Shown: positions 20,896-34,209, counted from the first letter of the stretch. The stretch: 64,000 bases of DNA from Calamus simplicifolius (GCA_900491605.1 UESW01001671.1:52095-116094); one strand, 5' to 3'. Program-made: numbers and translations. The notes: generated by a model from the sequence alone, not told the origin.

Positions 20896-22268
20896 CTAAG
20901 AAAATCTAAGAAGTCTCTTAAGCTCTTCTAAGATCTTTCCCATGCCCTCTCCTTGTATCTTTATAAAATCATTTAGCTTCCACTCAACAAAATCAGATGC
21001 AACAGTGACTTTTTCTTGTAGCTCAGCATTACACTTTGAATATATTTCAGAATCTCCTCCAATATCCTTGACTTGCATTGCATCACATTTCAAGGCCTCA
21101 GAAGAAGTTCCAAAGGATGATTCAATTCTGTTTACTTTATCTTCCAAGGAGTAATACAACTCTCTTATACTCATAAGTCTATTATCAAATTCAATCTTCA
21201 TTCTTTCCTCATGAAAAGCAAAGAGTTCCTTTAGCTGATCCATTTGAATTGATGAAAATCTAGAATAGTAGGAACAGAAACATATGCAGGTGCTGGTGGT
21301 GGTAATGATCTACTGGGCTCATGTGAAGGATGCCTCATGGACGATCCAGCCTCAGATGGTGTAGTAGCTCCAGTATCAGCTGCCCTGTTCTCTAGGTGTT
21401 CCTTCCTTTTCCAATTACCATTAATCTTCACGAACCCCATACGATGCACAGTGGCAATACTATAATAATATGTGTGCCTTAAGGTCTTCATGGGTTCACT
21501 GTCTGAAATAACTACACCTTGGCTCTGAAATGCTATAGTCAAAATCATGCCGTAAGGCAAAGTGGATCTCTTCTTGCTACCAGCCTCAGCCATATACCAT
21601 ATCATCATACTAGCTAAATTTATTGGATGACCTATCAAAACACTGTCCATGATAACAATGTCTTGCTCTGAGACATACTCAAATCTGCCGGCCTTTGGAA
21701 ATAAAATCCAACCACAAATATTATGTAATAATCTGAGCTCTAGGGGCAACTGGTTTGCCCTAACCTCTTCAAATTCTGTAACTTTCCTTCTTAGCATTCT
21801 TGATAATGCTTCTGATCTCTCACTATGGGAATTTGCTATCAGTCCAACAACAGGAATTTCTAAATGGTTTCCAAGAATCTCCGAAGTCAAATGTATTCTT
21901 TTTCCTCTAACAAAACTTACAAGACCTCCATCTCCTCTCGACAAATTATGGTAAAACTCCTTAACCAAAGTGGGGTAAGTAGGTACATCAAGAGAGCAAA
22001 CTTTCTCCTAACCTAACTCCTTTAACTGCTGCACAATTGAAAAACCATCGGCCTCAAAGAAATGAAAATCAACTTTCTTACCCATGGTAATCACACGGCC
22101 GGCTAAGGTGTCTACCTGAGGCGAAGAAGGGCTAGGGATGGCGCTCGGTGTGGAAGCAGATGAAGAGGAGGACGAACTTGGCGAAGGCTGCCGCACCGGA
22201 CGCCTCCTGGTCCGTTTCCCCATCGTAACCGGTCCACCGAATATAGATCCCCTACGTTTAGGTGCCAT
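20896..22268 (-). pseudogene. Env-like third ORF of element 1
   Basis: Starts MAPKRRGS at 22268, followed by a basic stretch and a serine/proline-rich low-complexity region. A central domain (PTYPTLVKEFYHNLSRG, then SFVRGKRIHLTSEILGN) resembles the putative plant transposon protein domain common in Sirevirus 3' ORFs. The C-terminal part is a coiled-coil-like segment with heptad spacing (SFGTSSEALKCD, ILEELKRLL). A tryptophan codon has become TAG just after LKELG, and the frame changes near 21240, so it is broken. No clear signal peptide or fusion peptide is visible. Any envelope role is inferred only from position. Confidence 0.75.
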
Positions 22269-22445
22269 TGAGTGCTAGGAAATGAAACTTATCCGGATTG
22301 TCATCAAATTTTGGATAAATCAACTTTGGAATGTGGTGAATCAATGGGCTCAAATATCTAGATAAATTATCCTTAAAATCATAAGAAAATTAGGAAAAAT
22401 GATTGAATTCTAGATAATCATTCCTAGGAGGTTTAAAAAATTATT

Positions 22446-25400
22446 CTAATGGGTCACGACTTCTAATTCTCCTCTAAGATAACAAAATCTTTCTTCACTT
22501 AGGGTTTTTATAAAAATGTCAGCTAATTGTTCATCAGTACAAACATAATCAAGATAAATATCATTATTAGCTACATGTTCTCTAATAAAATGTTATCTAA
22601 TTTCAATGTGTTTAGTTCTTGATTGTTGTATAGGATTTTTAGTTAAGCTTATTACACTAGTGTTATCACATCTAATTGGTGTTTTATCAAGTGTTATACC
22701 ATAATCTTCAAGTTGTTGCTTAATCCAAAGGATTTGAGCACAGCAACTTCCAGCTGCAACATATTCAGCTTCAACAGTTAAGAATGTAACTGAATTTTGC
22801 TTTTTGCTAAACCAAGAGATTAAGTTACTTCCTAAAAATTAGCATGCACGACTTGTACTTTTTTCATCCAATTTACAACCAGCATAATCAGAATCAAAAT
22901 ATGCAATCAAATTTAATGTTGAGTCTCTAGAATACCATAATCCTACATTTTTAGTTCTATTTATATATCTAAGTATTCTTTTTACTGCAATTAAGTGAGA
23001 TTCTTTTGGTTCATATTGATATCGTGCACATAAACATACCGCAAACATAACATCAGGTTTACTTGCTGTTAAGTAAAGTAGTGAACCGATCATACTTCTA
23101 TAATATTTTTGATCAACAGGCTTACCATCTTCATCTTTATCTAACTTGCATGTAGGGCTCATTGGTATTTCGAGAGGTTTGACTTGTTCCATACCAAACT
23201 TCTTGAGAATTTCTTTTGTGTATTTTATTTGGTTGATAAAAATTCTCTCTCTTTCTTGTTTGATTTAAAGTCCTAGGAAGAAGTTGAGTTCTCCCATCAT
23301 GCTCATCTCAAATTCATCCTGCATTAACTTAGCAAATTCTTGACAGAAAATATTGTTAGTAGCACCGAATACAATATCATCTATATAAATTTGTACTACC
23401 AATAAATCTTTATCTTTTCTTTTTAAAAATAAGAATTTATCAACATTTTTGCTAGAAAAATTATTTTCAATTAGAAATTTGCTTAATCTATCATACCACG
23501 CTCTAGGTGCTTGTTTTAAACCATAAAGTGCTTTGTATAATTTAAAAACATAATTTGGAAATTCATGATCTTCAAAACCTGGTGGTTGTTCTACAAAAAC
23601 TTTCTCATTTATAAAACCATTTAAAAATGCACTTTTAACATCCATTTGAAATAAATTAATGTTCATATGACATGCAAATGCAAGTAATAGTCTAATTGCT
23701 TCTAATCTAGCTACAGGTGCAAAAGTTTCATCAAAATCAATTCCTTCTTCTTGATTATATCCTTTTGCAACTAATCTAGCTTTATTTCTAATTACTATGC
23801 CATTTTTATCTAATTTATTTCTAAATACCCATTTATATCCTATAACAGAATGACCTTTGGATCTATCAACTAAGGACCATACATTATTCCTAGTAAATTG
23901 ATTTAATTCTTCTTGCATAGCTAGCATCCAATTTCTATCTTTTTCAGCTTCTTCTATAGATTTGGGTTCTACATGAGACACAAATGCAAGATGATTATTG
24001 ATGTTCCTCATTGATGATCTAGTTCTTACTCCTTGAGATGGATCACCTATGATTAAATCTTTTGGATGACCATAAGCATATCTCCAATCTCTAGGTAGAT
24101 CTACATCATTACGAATAGTATCAATAACATCATCCTTAGGTGAGTCATCATCTTTAGCTTCTTGTTCATAGTCTGAAGATACATCTATATTTAATTTTTC
24201 AATATCTCTTTCAAGCAAAATTATATCTTCCTTATCATCAATCTTTTCAGAACTTGATGCTAAAGGCTCATCAAATACTACATGAATTGACTCTTCTATA
24301 ATTAAATATTTCTTATTGAACACTCTATATGCTTTACTATATGTTGAATAACCTAAGAATTTACCTTCATCGGATTTAGTGTCAAACTTCCCAAGATTGT
24401 CCTTACCATTGTTATGGATAAAACATCGACAATCAAATGCATGAAAATAACTAACGTTAGGTATCCTATTATGCCATAGTTCATAGGGAGTTTTCTTAAG
24501 AATTGACCTAATTAAAGCTCTATTAAGGATGTAACATGCTATGTTTATAGCTTCCGTCCAGAAGTACTTTGGGAGTTGGCTTTCACATAGCATGGTACGG
24601 GCCATATCTTCTAATGTTCTATTTTTCCTTTCTACTACTCCATTTTATTGTGGTGTTCTAAGTGCAGAGAAATTATGATGAATATCATTTTCAATACAAA
24701 AATTTTCAAATTTATGATTTTCAAATTTTGTGCCATGATCACTTCTAAGAGACACTATGGTAGTATTTTTCTCATTTGTGACTTTCTTAAAGAATTTCAG
24801 GAATATCAAGAAAGTTTCATCTTTGTGAGCTAAAAATAATACCCAAGTGTATCTAGAATAATCATCTACTATCACAAGACCATATTTCTTTCCTCCTAAA
24901 CTAGTGGTTCTAGTAGGTCCAAAAAGGTCCATATGTAGTAGTTCAAGTGGCCTAGTAGTTGAAACATTATTCTTGAATTTGAAAAAATTTCTAGTTTATT
25001 TTCCAAATTGACATGTATCACAAATTCTATTGTTTTCAAAATCTAGTTTTGAATGTCCTTTAACAAAATCCATTCTAATTAATTTTGAAATTAGGTGTGT
25101 GCTTGCATGACCTAATCTATGATGCCATAACCATCCGATCTTATTAACCTTAGCATTATCAGCAATTAAGCAATGGTTACTAGTAGATAAATTATCTAAA
25201 TCAGTTAAGTATACATTGTCATTTCTATTTCTAACAAATATAATGCTATTGTCAATGAGATTAGAAATAGTGCAAATAGAAGCTTCAAAGGAAACTGTGA
25301 AACCTTTATCACACAATTGGCTAATGCTAATTAAATTATGCTTTAAACCATCAACATATAAAACATTTTCTATAAAAGTGGATGGAGTTATTTGAATTTT

Positions 25401-25570
25401 ACTAAATCCCTTAATTTGGTCTTTGTCATTATCTCCAAAAGTAACAACTCCTCCTCTTTTATCTTCAAGGGTGATGAATTGCTCCTTGTCACCCGTCATG
25501 TGCCTTGAGAAGCCACTATCAAGATACCACTTTCGTTTTGATCCTTTGGTCGCAAGGCACTCCTACAAAA
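22446..25570 (-). pseudogene. Pol polyprotein of element 1 (protease, integrase, RT, RNase H)
   Basis: In order on the minus strand: a retropepsin-type motif YLDSGFSRHM near 25500-25540; the GAG-pre-integrase zinc region WLWHHRLGHAS and CDTCQFGK; the integrase core with HMDLFGP, the second aspartate in RSDHGTKF (normally followed by E) and the VVERKNRT glutamate region; the reverse transcriptase with DVKSAFLNG and the catalytic YIDDI; and RNase H with FDSDYAG and ISWFSKKQNS. Stops occur after CQFGK, after LRTPQ, after NFFLGL and after STSRAC. Domain order is that of Ty1/copia. The gag-pol boundary is not marked by a clear signal. Confidence 0.85.
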
Positions 25571-27192
25571 TAATCAATTCTTTTATTTAGGTACCCAAGC
25601 TTTCTTGGGTCCTTCATGGTTAGTAGCAATAAAAATAGTTTTCCTTTTGGAACCCATATTTTATTTCCTTTAAGCATTAAATTCTTATTAGATTTTCTGA
25701 AATTGCATTCATAAGATTTATGCCCATTTTTGTTACAACAATAACATGAAACATCATTTTTGTTTCATGTGAGGTCTATAACCTAATCCGGCTTTATCAA
25801 AAATAGCTCTTTGATTACTTAAAAATAAATTTAATTTTTCTGAGCTATATGTAAATCTGTCAATAATATTCTTATATTTATCAATTTCTTTCTTCAAATT
25901 AATATTTTCATTAGAAATTGATTCCTTCTCTTTTAGTAAAACTTCATTTTCGAGTTTTAGATTTTTGACCTCAAGAATTAGTTCATTTTTCTCTTTGAGA
26001 AGATTTAAGTTTTCAGTTTTCAAAGATTTGTTTTTCATTCTCAAAACCTTAAAATCACTAACTAGCTCATTGAAAGCATCATATAATTCATCAAATGTAA
26101 AATCATTATAAGTAGTTTTAGAACTTACCTCGTTGTCGTCATTCACCATGAAGCATATGTTTGCAACCTCTTTTTGTTCTTTTCGGATGAAGATTCTTCA
26201 CTATCACTCCATGTTGCAACATAAGCCTTCTTTTTCTTTTTATATTCCTTTTTTAATTAAGGACATTCAGATCAAAAATGCCCCGGCTTCTTACATTCAT
26301 AACATGTCAAGGGTTCTTTTTCTTTTTCTTTATCCCTTTCTTTTTCCTTTTCTCCTTCCATTTTGATTCTAGATTTTTTTTTGTGGAAGGGTCTCCTTCT
26401 TTGCATAAAATTTCTAAACTTCTTTGCAAGGAGAGTTGTTTCATCATTTTCTTCTTCTTCCTCGCTGCTGCTCTTATCATGTTATTCATCTTTGAGTGCT
26501 ATGGTTCTTTTCTTCTTGACTTCTTCCTCTTGATGTTGTTTCATTATCAATTCATGGGTCATCAAGGATCCAAGTAGCTCCTCCAAAGGTAGAGCATTCA
26601 AGTCTTTGGCTTCTTGGATTGCAGTTGCTTTTGCTTCCCATGATCTTGGAAGAGATCTAAGAATTTTGCGCACCAAATCGGAATTAGTATAAGTCTTACC
26701 AAGACTTTTCAAACCATTAACAATATATGTGAATCTAGTGTACATGCATGTGATTGATTCAGTTTGTTCCATGCTAAACAATTCATATTTGCGTACTAGA
26801 ATGTTAATTTTAGATTATTGTACTTGGTTAGTACCCTCATGGGTAACTTCTAATCTATCCCATATTTCTTTGGCTGAAATGCAAGTAGATATTCTGTTGA
26901 ATTCATTTGCATCCAAAGAACAATATAAAACATTCATGGCTTTGGCATTAAGCTGAGCCATTTTCCTATCATTCTCATTCCAATCCCTTTCGGGCTTAGG
27001 AACTATTGAACCATCTACAACGTGTGTGGGTGTACTAGGTCCATTTGTAATGATACTCCATAATTCATAATCTAAAGCTTAAATAAAAATCCTCATTCTT
27101 ACTTTCCTATATGAATAATTAGAGCCATTAAACAAAGGTGGCCTATTAGTGGATTGACCTTCAGCAAAAGATGAACCAGCTTGTGTTATCAT
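25571..27192 (-). pseudogene. Gag of element 1
   Basis: The ATG at 27192 lies about 50 bases after the primer-binding site. The N-terminal half is a UBN2-type copia gag (RPPLFNGSNY, AKEIWDRLEVTHEGTNQV, LRSLPRSWEAK). It is followed by a lysine/glutamate-rich part, a zinc knuckle CYECKKPGHF..SECP at about 26262-26305 (its arginine codon is now TGA), a long coiled-coil segment (about 25850-26130) and a second knuckle CYCCNKNGHKSYEC at about 25705-25746. At least five stops are visible. Confidence 0.82.
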
Positions 27193-27239
27193 TTGGATCT
27201 TTAACTCTTGATTGTTAGATCAAATAAAAATGAGCACAA

Positions 27240-27251
27240 GCTTTGATACCA
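27240..27251 (-). promoter_or_regulatory. Primer-binding site of element 1
   Basis: Minus strand TGGTATCAAAGC, two bases inside the 5' LTR. It differs from the initiator tRNA-Met complement TGGTATCAGAGC by one base. Confidence 0.85.
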
Positions 27252-27253
27252 AT

Positions 27254-28785
27254 TGTTGGCCCAGATGGCAACCCAAGAGGGGGGGTGAATTGGGTTCTTT
27301 TTAAAATTTAACAATTAAAACTTAAAACCAATTTCACAAGGATTAAGTGCACAAGTAAAGTGATGCAGTAAGTAATAAACACAATGTAAATGAAAGAGCG
27401 AGAGAGACAAAAGCACGACAAACACACAAAGATTTATAGTGGTTCGATGTATCCCACACCTACGTCCACTCCCAAGCAACTCTTGGGTCCACACTATAAT
27501 CCCCTGATTACAGTTGAGTTATTTTACAAGCTCACAACTCTAACTTGTTGTTTTACATGGGGTCACAATGAACCCAGCTGGTTTTCATAGGTTCACCAGC
27601 ACAAAACCTTAACCTAAGCTAAACTTAGCTTGTCTCGAGGTAAACTACCTCAACTAATTCAATCACCCTGATTGAATTAGCAAACAACAATTCAAAATAA
27701 AGTTTATAGCAATTAATAGCTTCTTAAATGAGCAAATATGCAATGTAAATAAAACAAGATTAGAAAAGCCTGTTTGAAGCAATTTGAGGTTGAGCTTTTC
27801 TTCTTTTCTTCTTTTTCTCTTCTCTTTTGAATGGATGAACAAGGATTGAACTTTGAATCTTGAACACAGCTCATTGAAGAGAATGTTGAGGAAATAGGGC
27901 TTTTGCTCTTCTTCTTTTCTCTTTTGAAAATACTTCGATTTTAAACTTTTAGGGCTTGGGATTTCTCTTGAATCTCTCTTGGATTGATAGGCTTGGACTC
28001 AGAGATTATTCTCTCCCTTTTTCACTAGAGATTTCTCTTGATTTTTTTGATATTTTTTCTCTTTTTCTTCCTTTTCTGTCTTGGTATTTTCGAACAGACA
28101 ATCCCCCTTTTTATAGACTTTTAATCCGAGATTAGGTAAGAAATAGCCGTTGAAAATGTACCTTGGATGATTCTCCATGCAAGAAAATATATCCGTTGAG
28201 AGTTAGGTGGAAAAATATATCCATTAGAGCTGATTTGGCACTTTTAAAAATCATCCTTGATAGGTTGAAGTCAGCTCCAACTTTTCATGTATTGGCTTCA
28301 GATCGAGTTTCCAAAAATAGCAAAAAACAATCCATCGTGGAGTCGGCTCCGACTTTGCAAAGTGTCGACTTACCGCTGACTGGAGTCGGCTCCCGATTTC
28401 TGAAGTGTCAGCTCTAAGAATTGCTCTAAAAACATAGTCTCTGTAACTCAGGTTAGAGTTGGCTCCCGAAATCCATTTGTCGACTTCGAAACTTCAGGTG
28501 TCGGCTTCGAAACTCTAGGTGTCGACTTCAAACTGTGCCAAAAATATTGAACGGTTCTGATACGCTCTGGAGTCGGCTCGAGTCTATTAGGGTGTCGGCT
28601 CCAAGTTCTGAACTTAAATAAATTCCATTGAAATTCAATTCAAAACTGATTTCTAAGTACCATTTGGATAAATAACCGATCTTAATTCCTAAAACACTTA
28701 TCAAATTTACTAGAAACACTAGGAATATACTCATGACTTTTGTTAATCATTAAAATTAATAATTGGGTAAATAATTTCTCCAACA
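27254..28785 (-). repeat. 5' LTR of element 1
   Basis: 1,532 bases, TG..CA ends, same blocks as the 3' LTR including the GAGTCGGCTCC-type cluster at about 28265-28605. The visible mismatches to the partner LTR suggest an insertion of moderate age. Confidence 0.93.
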
Positions 28786-28790
28786 GAACA
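28786..28790. repeat. Target-site duplication, right, element 1 (GAACA)
   Basis: Matches 18810-18814. Confidence 0.9.
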
Positions 28791-30185
28791 GATTGTGCAT
28801 GGTGGTGGGCGATGAGCGAAGAATGAAGATTAGTGTTTTATGAAAGAGGCACTAGAAGATTCTTGAAAGGTTAAATTAAGCTAAAGATATATATTTTTTT
28901 TAAAGATGAATTGTTTAAAAAATTGGTTGAACCTTAAAAGAAATGGATTCTTTAAAAAAATGGGTTCAACCCAAACTTGATAATCTAATTAATTTATAGC
29001 ACCACCTGATAAGCGAAACATTTTGAAAATATGAACAGATTCAGCTTAGGGCCAATTTGGATTGCTTCAAACCAATCGCTTCAAATCAATTTAGTATTCC
29101 TTAATGTGAGCTGATCGTTTAATAAGAATACCATGTTTCAAATCCAACTTTAGTAAGATATGTGACATGGCTTACACCTTTTAAGTTGCAGTTATAGAAA
29201 ATATGTAAGACTTGTTTGCATCAATTTTTCTATAATAACATAATATATCAATGTTAATATTGAAAATCAAACAAAATTACAAATGTAATAATAAAATATA
29301 TTTAATTGCAACTCTTTTTATTTAGTAGGTATCAAAAATAATATAACTACTCTAATATGGTCATTCCTCACTTGCATCCTCTTACTTTTCATTCCACTCA
29401 AGTCTACTTACTTTTCATTCTTACTCATTTCATGCCTTTCCCAAAAAAATAAAAAGCTTTGAGAAAGCAAACAAAATATTTCACCTAAAGACCCAACAAG
29501 CATCAATGCCATCATAATTAATATGATACGAAAAAAAATTAAAATATCAATTTCAAAACAAATAGATAATATTAAAAAACCATGTAATGTATCAGTTTGC
29601 TCTAATACCAATATACACATACATATACCATTTAGTATTCTAAATGAGGTGTCCCATGTATCATGAATAATAATCTTTTCAAGCCATAGCTGAAGGTCCA
29701 AGGACCAATCCAAGAAGAAGGAGGTGAATTAGGTTTAGAAATTTAAAGCTTCATTTAGACTCTGTTTGGCTAGAGTGCTCCCACTTTCATCATTGCTCTC
29801 ACCTTTGACTACCACCTCCTTCTTGCTCTCCTCTCTCTTTCTTCCCCTTTCTTTTCTTTTAATTCTACTACCATCATGGTTTGAGCTCCATTGTGCCCTA
29901 TTTATGGCCAATCTTTACTTGGCTAGAGCATCACCACCAAACCAAGAGTCCTTAATTAGACTCATGTCAACCATGGAGCACCACTTTCAACCTCCCTATC
30001 CCTTTATCTTCCATAGCCACTGCCAGGAGGTCGAGCATCTTAAATTTCAACCACATCATCCTTATTTTGATAGCAAGCTCTCTTATCCAAAAGCTGATCA
30101 TCACTACTCACTAACATCACTGGTGACACCATTAAATGATGTTCTAGTGATGTGGGATGTATTATGCAAGAAATTAACATAGAGC
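28791..30185. other. Intergenic DNA, no gene recognised
   Basis: AT-rich with some CT-rich parts near 29790-29860. Frames at 29408-29713 (minus) and 29766-30182 (plus) have no recognisable domain. A block near 29700-29750 (ggaggtgaattaggtttagaaattt) faintly resembles a Sirevirus LTR edge and may be a very old remnant. Confidence 0.5.
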
Positions 30186-30189
30186 AATG

Positions 30190-30790
30190 ATTCATATTTG
30201 TTGCCGCTGAAATTCGTTCTTCGACTTGGGTGCGCTTCTGGCTCTTGATCCGGATGCCAACCTCGTCACCTTTGGGTGGAACCTCCAAGACAGTCCGCAT
30301 GCAGAGGGTGCTGTGGGGGTTGCCCTCTACGGAGGACCCTCCAACGCCCAAGTCAGTGAAGATTCACAGCAAGCAGATGTGAGGAGAAGACTCTCACAGA
30401 AGAGCTCCCCTAGATGGGTTTTCTCTCTTGAGAGCTTTGAGCTCAGATGGAGCTGCTCTCAATGTGATGATGAGTGAAAAATGAGTGAGTGTTCAAGCAT
30501 ACGTAGTTGCGTACCTGAGAGATTAGAGAGCAGCGGTATTTATAGGGGATCACCTGATTCTTTAGGCATGTCGCGAGGGGAGGTCTGAAAGCCGTTAGGA
30601 TTTAGAACGGATTCGAATCAAGTTTGTTATGAGGTCAGTAGGGTCCGTATCTTGTCAATTAGAGGATCGACGGCTGGGAGAGTTGGTAGATGCCTTGAGA
30701 TTCAGCGATTATATAGGTTTTAGGCCACTCTTGAGTATGATTCCTCGCTTGGACATAATTGAAATTCACATCATCAACGGAACCAAAACC
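30190..30790 (-). mobile_element. LTR remnant (solo or truncated), probably Ty3/gypsy
   Basis: On the minus strand a TATA box is followed by a leader of the kind seen in the R-U5 part of plant gypsy LTRs: gagagaaaacccatc, then cttgggcgttggagggtcc and agggcaaccccc. No partner LTR, primer site or internal domain is adjacent. The boundaries are approximate and the superfamily is an inference from the general look of the leader. Confidence 0.45.
30537..30545 (-). promoter_or_regulatory. TATA box in the LTR remnant
   Basis: Minus strand CTATAAATA, inside GC-balanced sequence, upstream of the leader block described for the LTR remnant. Confidence 0.5.
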
Positions 30791-31249
30791 ATGCTATCAT
30801 AGTTTAAAATAACTTATATCCATACATAAAATAAAAAACATACTGAGTGGATGATAAATATGAAATCATGATGCATGCTTACATATCACATAAAAGCATA
30901 TGCAAAGGATTCTTGCATATTACATAAATGTATCTGCTAATGATTCTTGCCTCAATTTACTAGTTAATCTAATGCACTTCTATCCATCAAAAATTTCTAA
31001 CACAATCAATAATTTTGATATTAATAATTAATAGACTCATCACCTTTAAAAGATAACTTTGTTACCATCTTCTATCCTTAACCCTAATCCCTAATAATCA
31101 CTAATTCCAGTCTAACTGAAGGGTAGGAGTTATCTTAATATGGATATCAATTCACAAAACTTTATTGAATTTTAAAAGCAATGAAGGTGAATTGAAAGAT
31201 TTGGCTAGATTTGGCTTCTTGTACATGACACTAGTGGTAACTTAGCTCA

Positions 31250-31610
31250 GCTTACAATGATAATTAGACTTAATTTGTGATGTAAGGTACTACTGATAGT
31301 CTATTTAGACCTAACGTAATGGCTAGAATAGGTTTATAATACAAGGCACCAATAATGTCAAAATATATAGTAGGTTTATAATATATGGCATAGGTGTGAG
31401 AACTAGTCTTGGTCTAAGTTGATCGTTAAACTCGATTTATAAAATGTGACACTGATATAAAAGCCAATCTCATCCTAAGATAGTGGCCAAACTCAGTTTA
31501 TAACATATGGTACCGGTAAGGTGAAGACAATATGTAATATTATATGTACTAGTATGATGATTCAGTACATGACATCGATGTGGTTAGTCCAATGCCATAA
31601 ATAACAAAGA
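31250..31610. repeat. Strongly diverged short tandem repeats
   Basis: Phrases of the type gtttataatacaaggcacc recur about every 60 bases (near 31330, 31370, 31430, 31495) with many changes. The rest of 30791-31632 is AT-rich and without recognisable genes. Confidence 0.5.
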
Positions 31611-31632
31611 TGTAAAAGATGTAGTTGTCTTT

Positions 31633-31637
31633 AAAAT
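31633..31637. repeat. Target-site duplication, left, element 2 (AAAAT)
   Basis: Matches 60443-60447, almost 29 kb away. This shows that everything between belongs to one insertion plus later nested insertions. Confidence 0.85.
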
Positions 31638-32749
31638 TGTTGGCCCAGATGACAACTCAAGAGGGGGGCGTGAATTGGGTTCTTTAAAAATTTAACACTT
31701 AAAACTTAAAACCTATCTTACAAGGATTAAGTGAACTTGTGAAGTGAAGCAATAATGTAAAACACAATAAGAGAGAGAGAGATAGAGACAATTACTACAA
31801 ACACAAGATATTTATAGTGGTTCGGTGTATCCCACACCTACGTCCACTCCTAAGAAACCCTTGGGTCCATACTATAATCCACTAATTATAGTTGAGTTAT
31901 TTTACAAGCTCACAACTCTAACTTGTTGTTTTACATGGGGTCACAACGAACCTAGCCGGTTTTCACGGGTTCACCAGCACAAAACCCAACCCCAAGCTAA
32001 ACTAGCTTGTTCCCGAGGTAAACTACCTCAACTAACTCAATCCCCTTGATTGAATTAGTACAAAGCAAATCAGGGTCATGTTTACAATAATGGAAAGCTC
32101 CTTAAATTGAGCAAATAAATAATGTAAATAAACAAGGGTAAGAAAAGCCTGATTGAAGCCAAGTGGATTTGAGCTTTTCTTCTTTTTTTCCTCCTCTCTT
32201 TTGAATCGTTGAATCAAGCTTCAGAGCTCTGATTCTTGACCAAAATTTGTTGGAGAGAACTTTGAGGAAATAGGGCTTTTACTCTTCTTCTCTTCTCTTT
32301 TGAGAATCCTCCAAATTTAAACTTTTAGGGCTTAGGATTTCTCTTGAATCTCTCTTTGAAAGATAGATGTGAACTCAGAGATTTTTTCTTTAAATATCTC
32401 TCGATTTTTCCATTATTTTATCCTATTTCTTGTTCTTCTTTTTAAATAGATGAATCCCTCCTTTTATAGAGTCTTAATCCAAGATTAGATGAGAAAATAG
32501 CCGTTACAAAGTACCTTGAATGATTCTCCACGCAAGAAAATAGACCCGTTGAGAGTTAGGTGAGAAAATATATCCGTTAGAGCTGATCTGGCACTTTTGA
32601 AAATCATCATTGATAGGTTGGAGTCGGCTCCAACTTTTCATATGTCGGCTCCAGATCGTCTTTCCAAAAATAGTAAAAATTAATTCAACGTGGAGTCGGC
32701 TCTGACTTTGCAAAGTGTCGACTCCCTGCTGACTGGAGTTGTCACGCCC
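31638..32749 (-). repeat. 3' LTR of element 2, outer part
   Basis: Starts TGTTGGCCCAG and runs to the insertion point of the long-LTR element inside a GAGTC word of the palindrome cluster. The remaining 441 bases of this LTR are at 40637-41077. Confidence 0.92.
32745..32749. repeat. Target-site duplication, left, long-LTR element (GGAGT)
   Basis: Matches 40632-40636. Confidence 0.9.
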
Positions 32750-33778
32750 CAGACCCAAAATTTTTTGAGCTAGGGTGACAACCCGCCGCGTGCCGGGCAC
32801 GCAAGGCATCCCGAAACATGACACTGAGTTCAAGAAAAGCAACAACCTATATATCATTCAAGCCCATGACTTTAATACAATCCATAACTAAAGATTTGGG
32901 CTACAAGCCCTACACATAAGCATTACTGGGGTTACATCAACATATGAATCCACTTTATTTTAAATAGAAGCTCCAACGAACCTATGGTTCCTTACACACC
33001 ACAATAACATAGTCTGGGCATCAAGCCCTACACATAAATACACTGGTATAGCAATAAAACAAAAGTCTAAATTTTATTTGAGTTGAGGTCCATCACTCCA
33101 ACATGTTATTCTCAAATCTCATGGTCCTGTAGCAAAAACATTATAATATTTTTATGAGATTACACTCAGTAAGTAAACCACGTTATACAGTCAAATCATA
33201 GCATAGCAATCAATAAGCATATAAATGATCTGCATACATAAACATTTCACAAATACTCAAACATGCAATGTAAGTAAACCCATCATTGTTATATTATATC
33301 ATATGTGTCCCAATGCCCTGCAATGCCCCATAACAAAGGAGAGCCATGGTGGCACATATAAATATAATTCAAATCATTTGCACTCATCATTGTTGTATTA
33401 TATCATAGCAAATTATCAATGCATATAAAGCATTCCAATTGTTATATTATATCATATGTGTCCCACGGCCCTGCAATGCCCCATAACAAAGGAGAGCCGC
33501 GGCAGCACATATAAATATAATTCATTCTTTTGCATTCACAATCACTCCATTATGCAATGTAAGTATTATATCATGCGTGTCCCACGGCCCTGCAATGCCT
33601 CATCTGAGCACATCCTCTAGATGTGTATGGCCATAGCAAAGGAGAACCGCGGCGGCACTTATGAATATAATACCAATCATTTGCATCCATAACTGCTCAA
33701 TTATACTATATAAGTAAACCCACTGTTTATACTCTCAATGGTAACTGTAAATGTGACCCACGGCCCTGCAATATCACC

Positions 33779-34063
33779 ATAGTGTACCAACAAGTATCCC
33801 CCCTACTGAAGTAGGGTCAAAATACCATAGTGTACCAACAAGTATCCCCCCTACTGAAGTAGGGTCGAAATATCATAGTGTACCAACAAGTATCCCCCCT
33901 ACTGAAGTAGGGTCAAATACCATAGTGTACCAACAAGTATCCCCCCTACTGAAGTAGGGTCGAAATACCATAGTGTACCAACAAGTATCCCCCCTACTGA
34001 AGTAGGGTCGAAATACCATAGTGTACCAACAAGTATCCCCCCTACTGAAGTAGGGTCGAAATA
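33779..34063. repeat. 48-bp minisatellite in the left LTR, six copies
   Basis: Unit begins ccatagtgtaccaacaag and ends gaagtagggtcgaaata. Six copies here against four in the partner LTR (38778-38972). One unit is a base or two short. Confidence 0.95.
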
Positions 34064-34209
34064 CCAGGGTATGACATGATAAAGGAGAGCCGCGGCGACA
34101 CATAACAGTACCTCACATCACATGCACTCATCTTATCAATAACAACACAATATTGCATAAACAGTGGATTATACCTACTGAACAATTGCATGTAATACAT
34201 CACATTAAT

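Larger units (their letters stand above)
18815..28785 (-). mobile_element. Sirevirus-type Ty1/copia retrotransposon, element 1
   Basis: Complete structure on the minus strand: 5' LTR 27254-28785, primer-binding site, gag, pol (protease, integrase, RT, RNase H in copia order), env-like ORF, polypurine tract, 3' LTR 18815-20352. LTRs begin TGTTGG and end CCAACA as seen on the plus strand, with TSD GAACA. Integrase before RT identifies copia. The large third ORF, the two zinc knuckles in a long gag and the LTR of about 1.5 kb point to the Sirevirus lineage. All ORFs carry stops, so the copy is not autonomous. Confidence 0.93.

Noticed and set aside
21649..21954. Plus-strand 101-codon frame and similar antisense frames over Sirevirus genes
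   Set aside because: They are shadows of the minus-strand env-like ORF with no independent motif.
22446..25570. Endogenous pararetrovirus as an alternative to a retrotransposon
   Set aside because: Flanking LTRs, a TSD, a copia-order integrase and no movement or coat protein exclude a caulimovirid origin.
29766..30182. 138-codon plus-strand frame
   Set aside because: Begins with a low-complexity leucine/serine string from a CT-rich tract and shows no domain. It adjoins an LTR remnant and is likely chance.
33779..34063. Regularly spaced repeats that might suggest a CRISPR array
   Set aside because: Units are contiguous with no unique spacers, the sequence lies inside a plant LTR, and the genome is eukaryotic.
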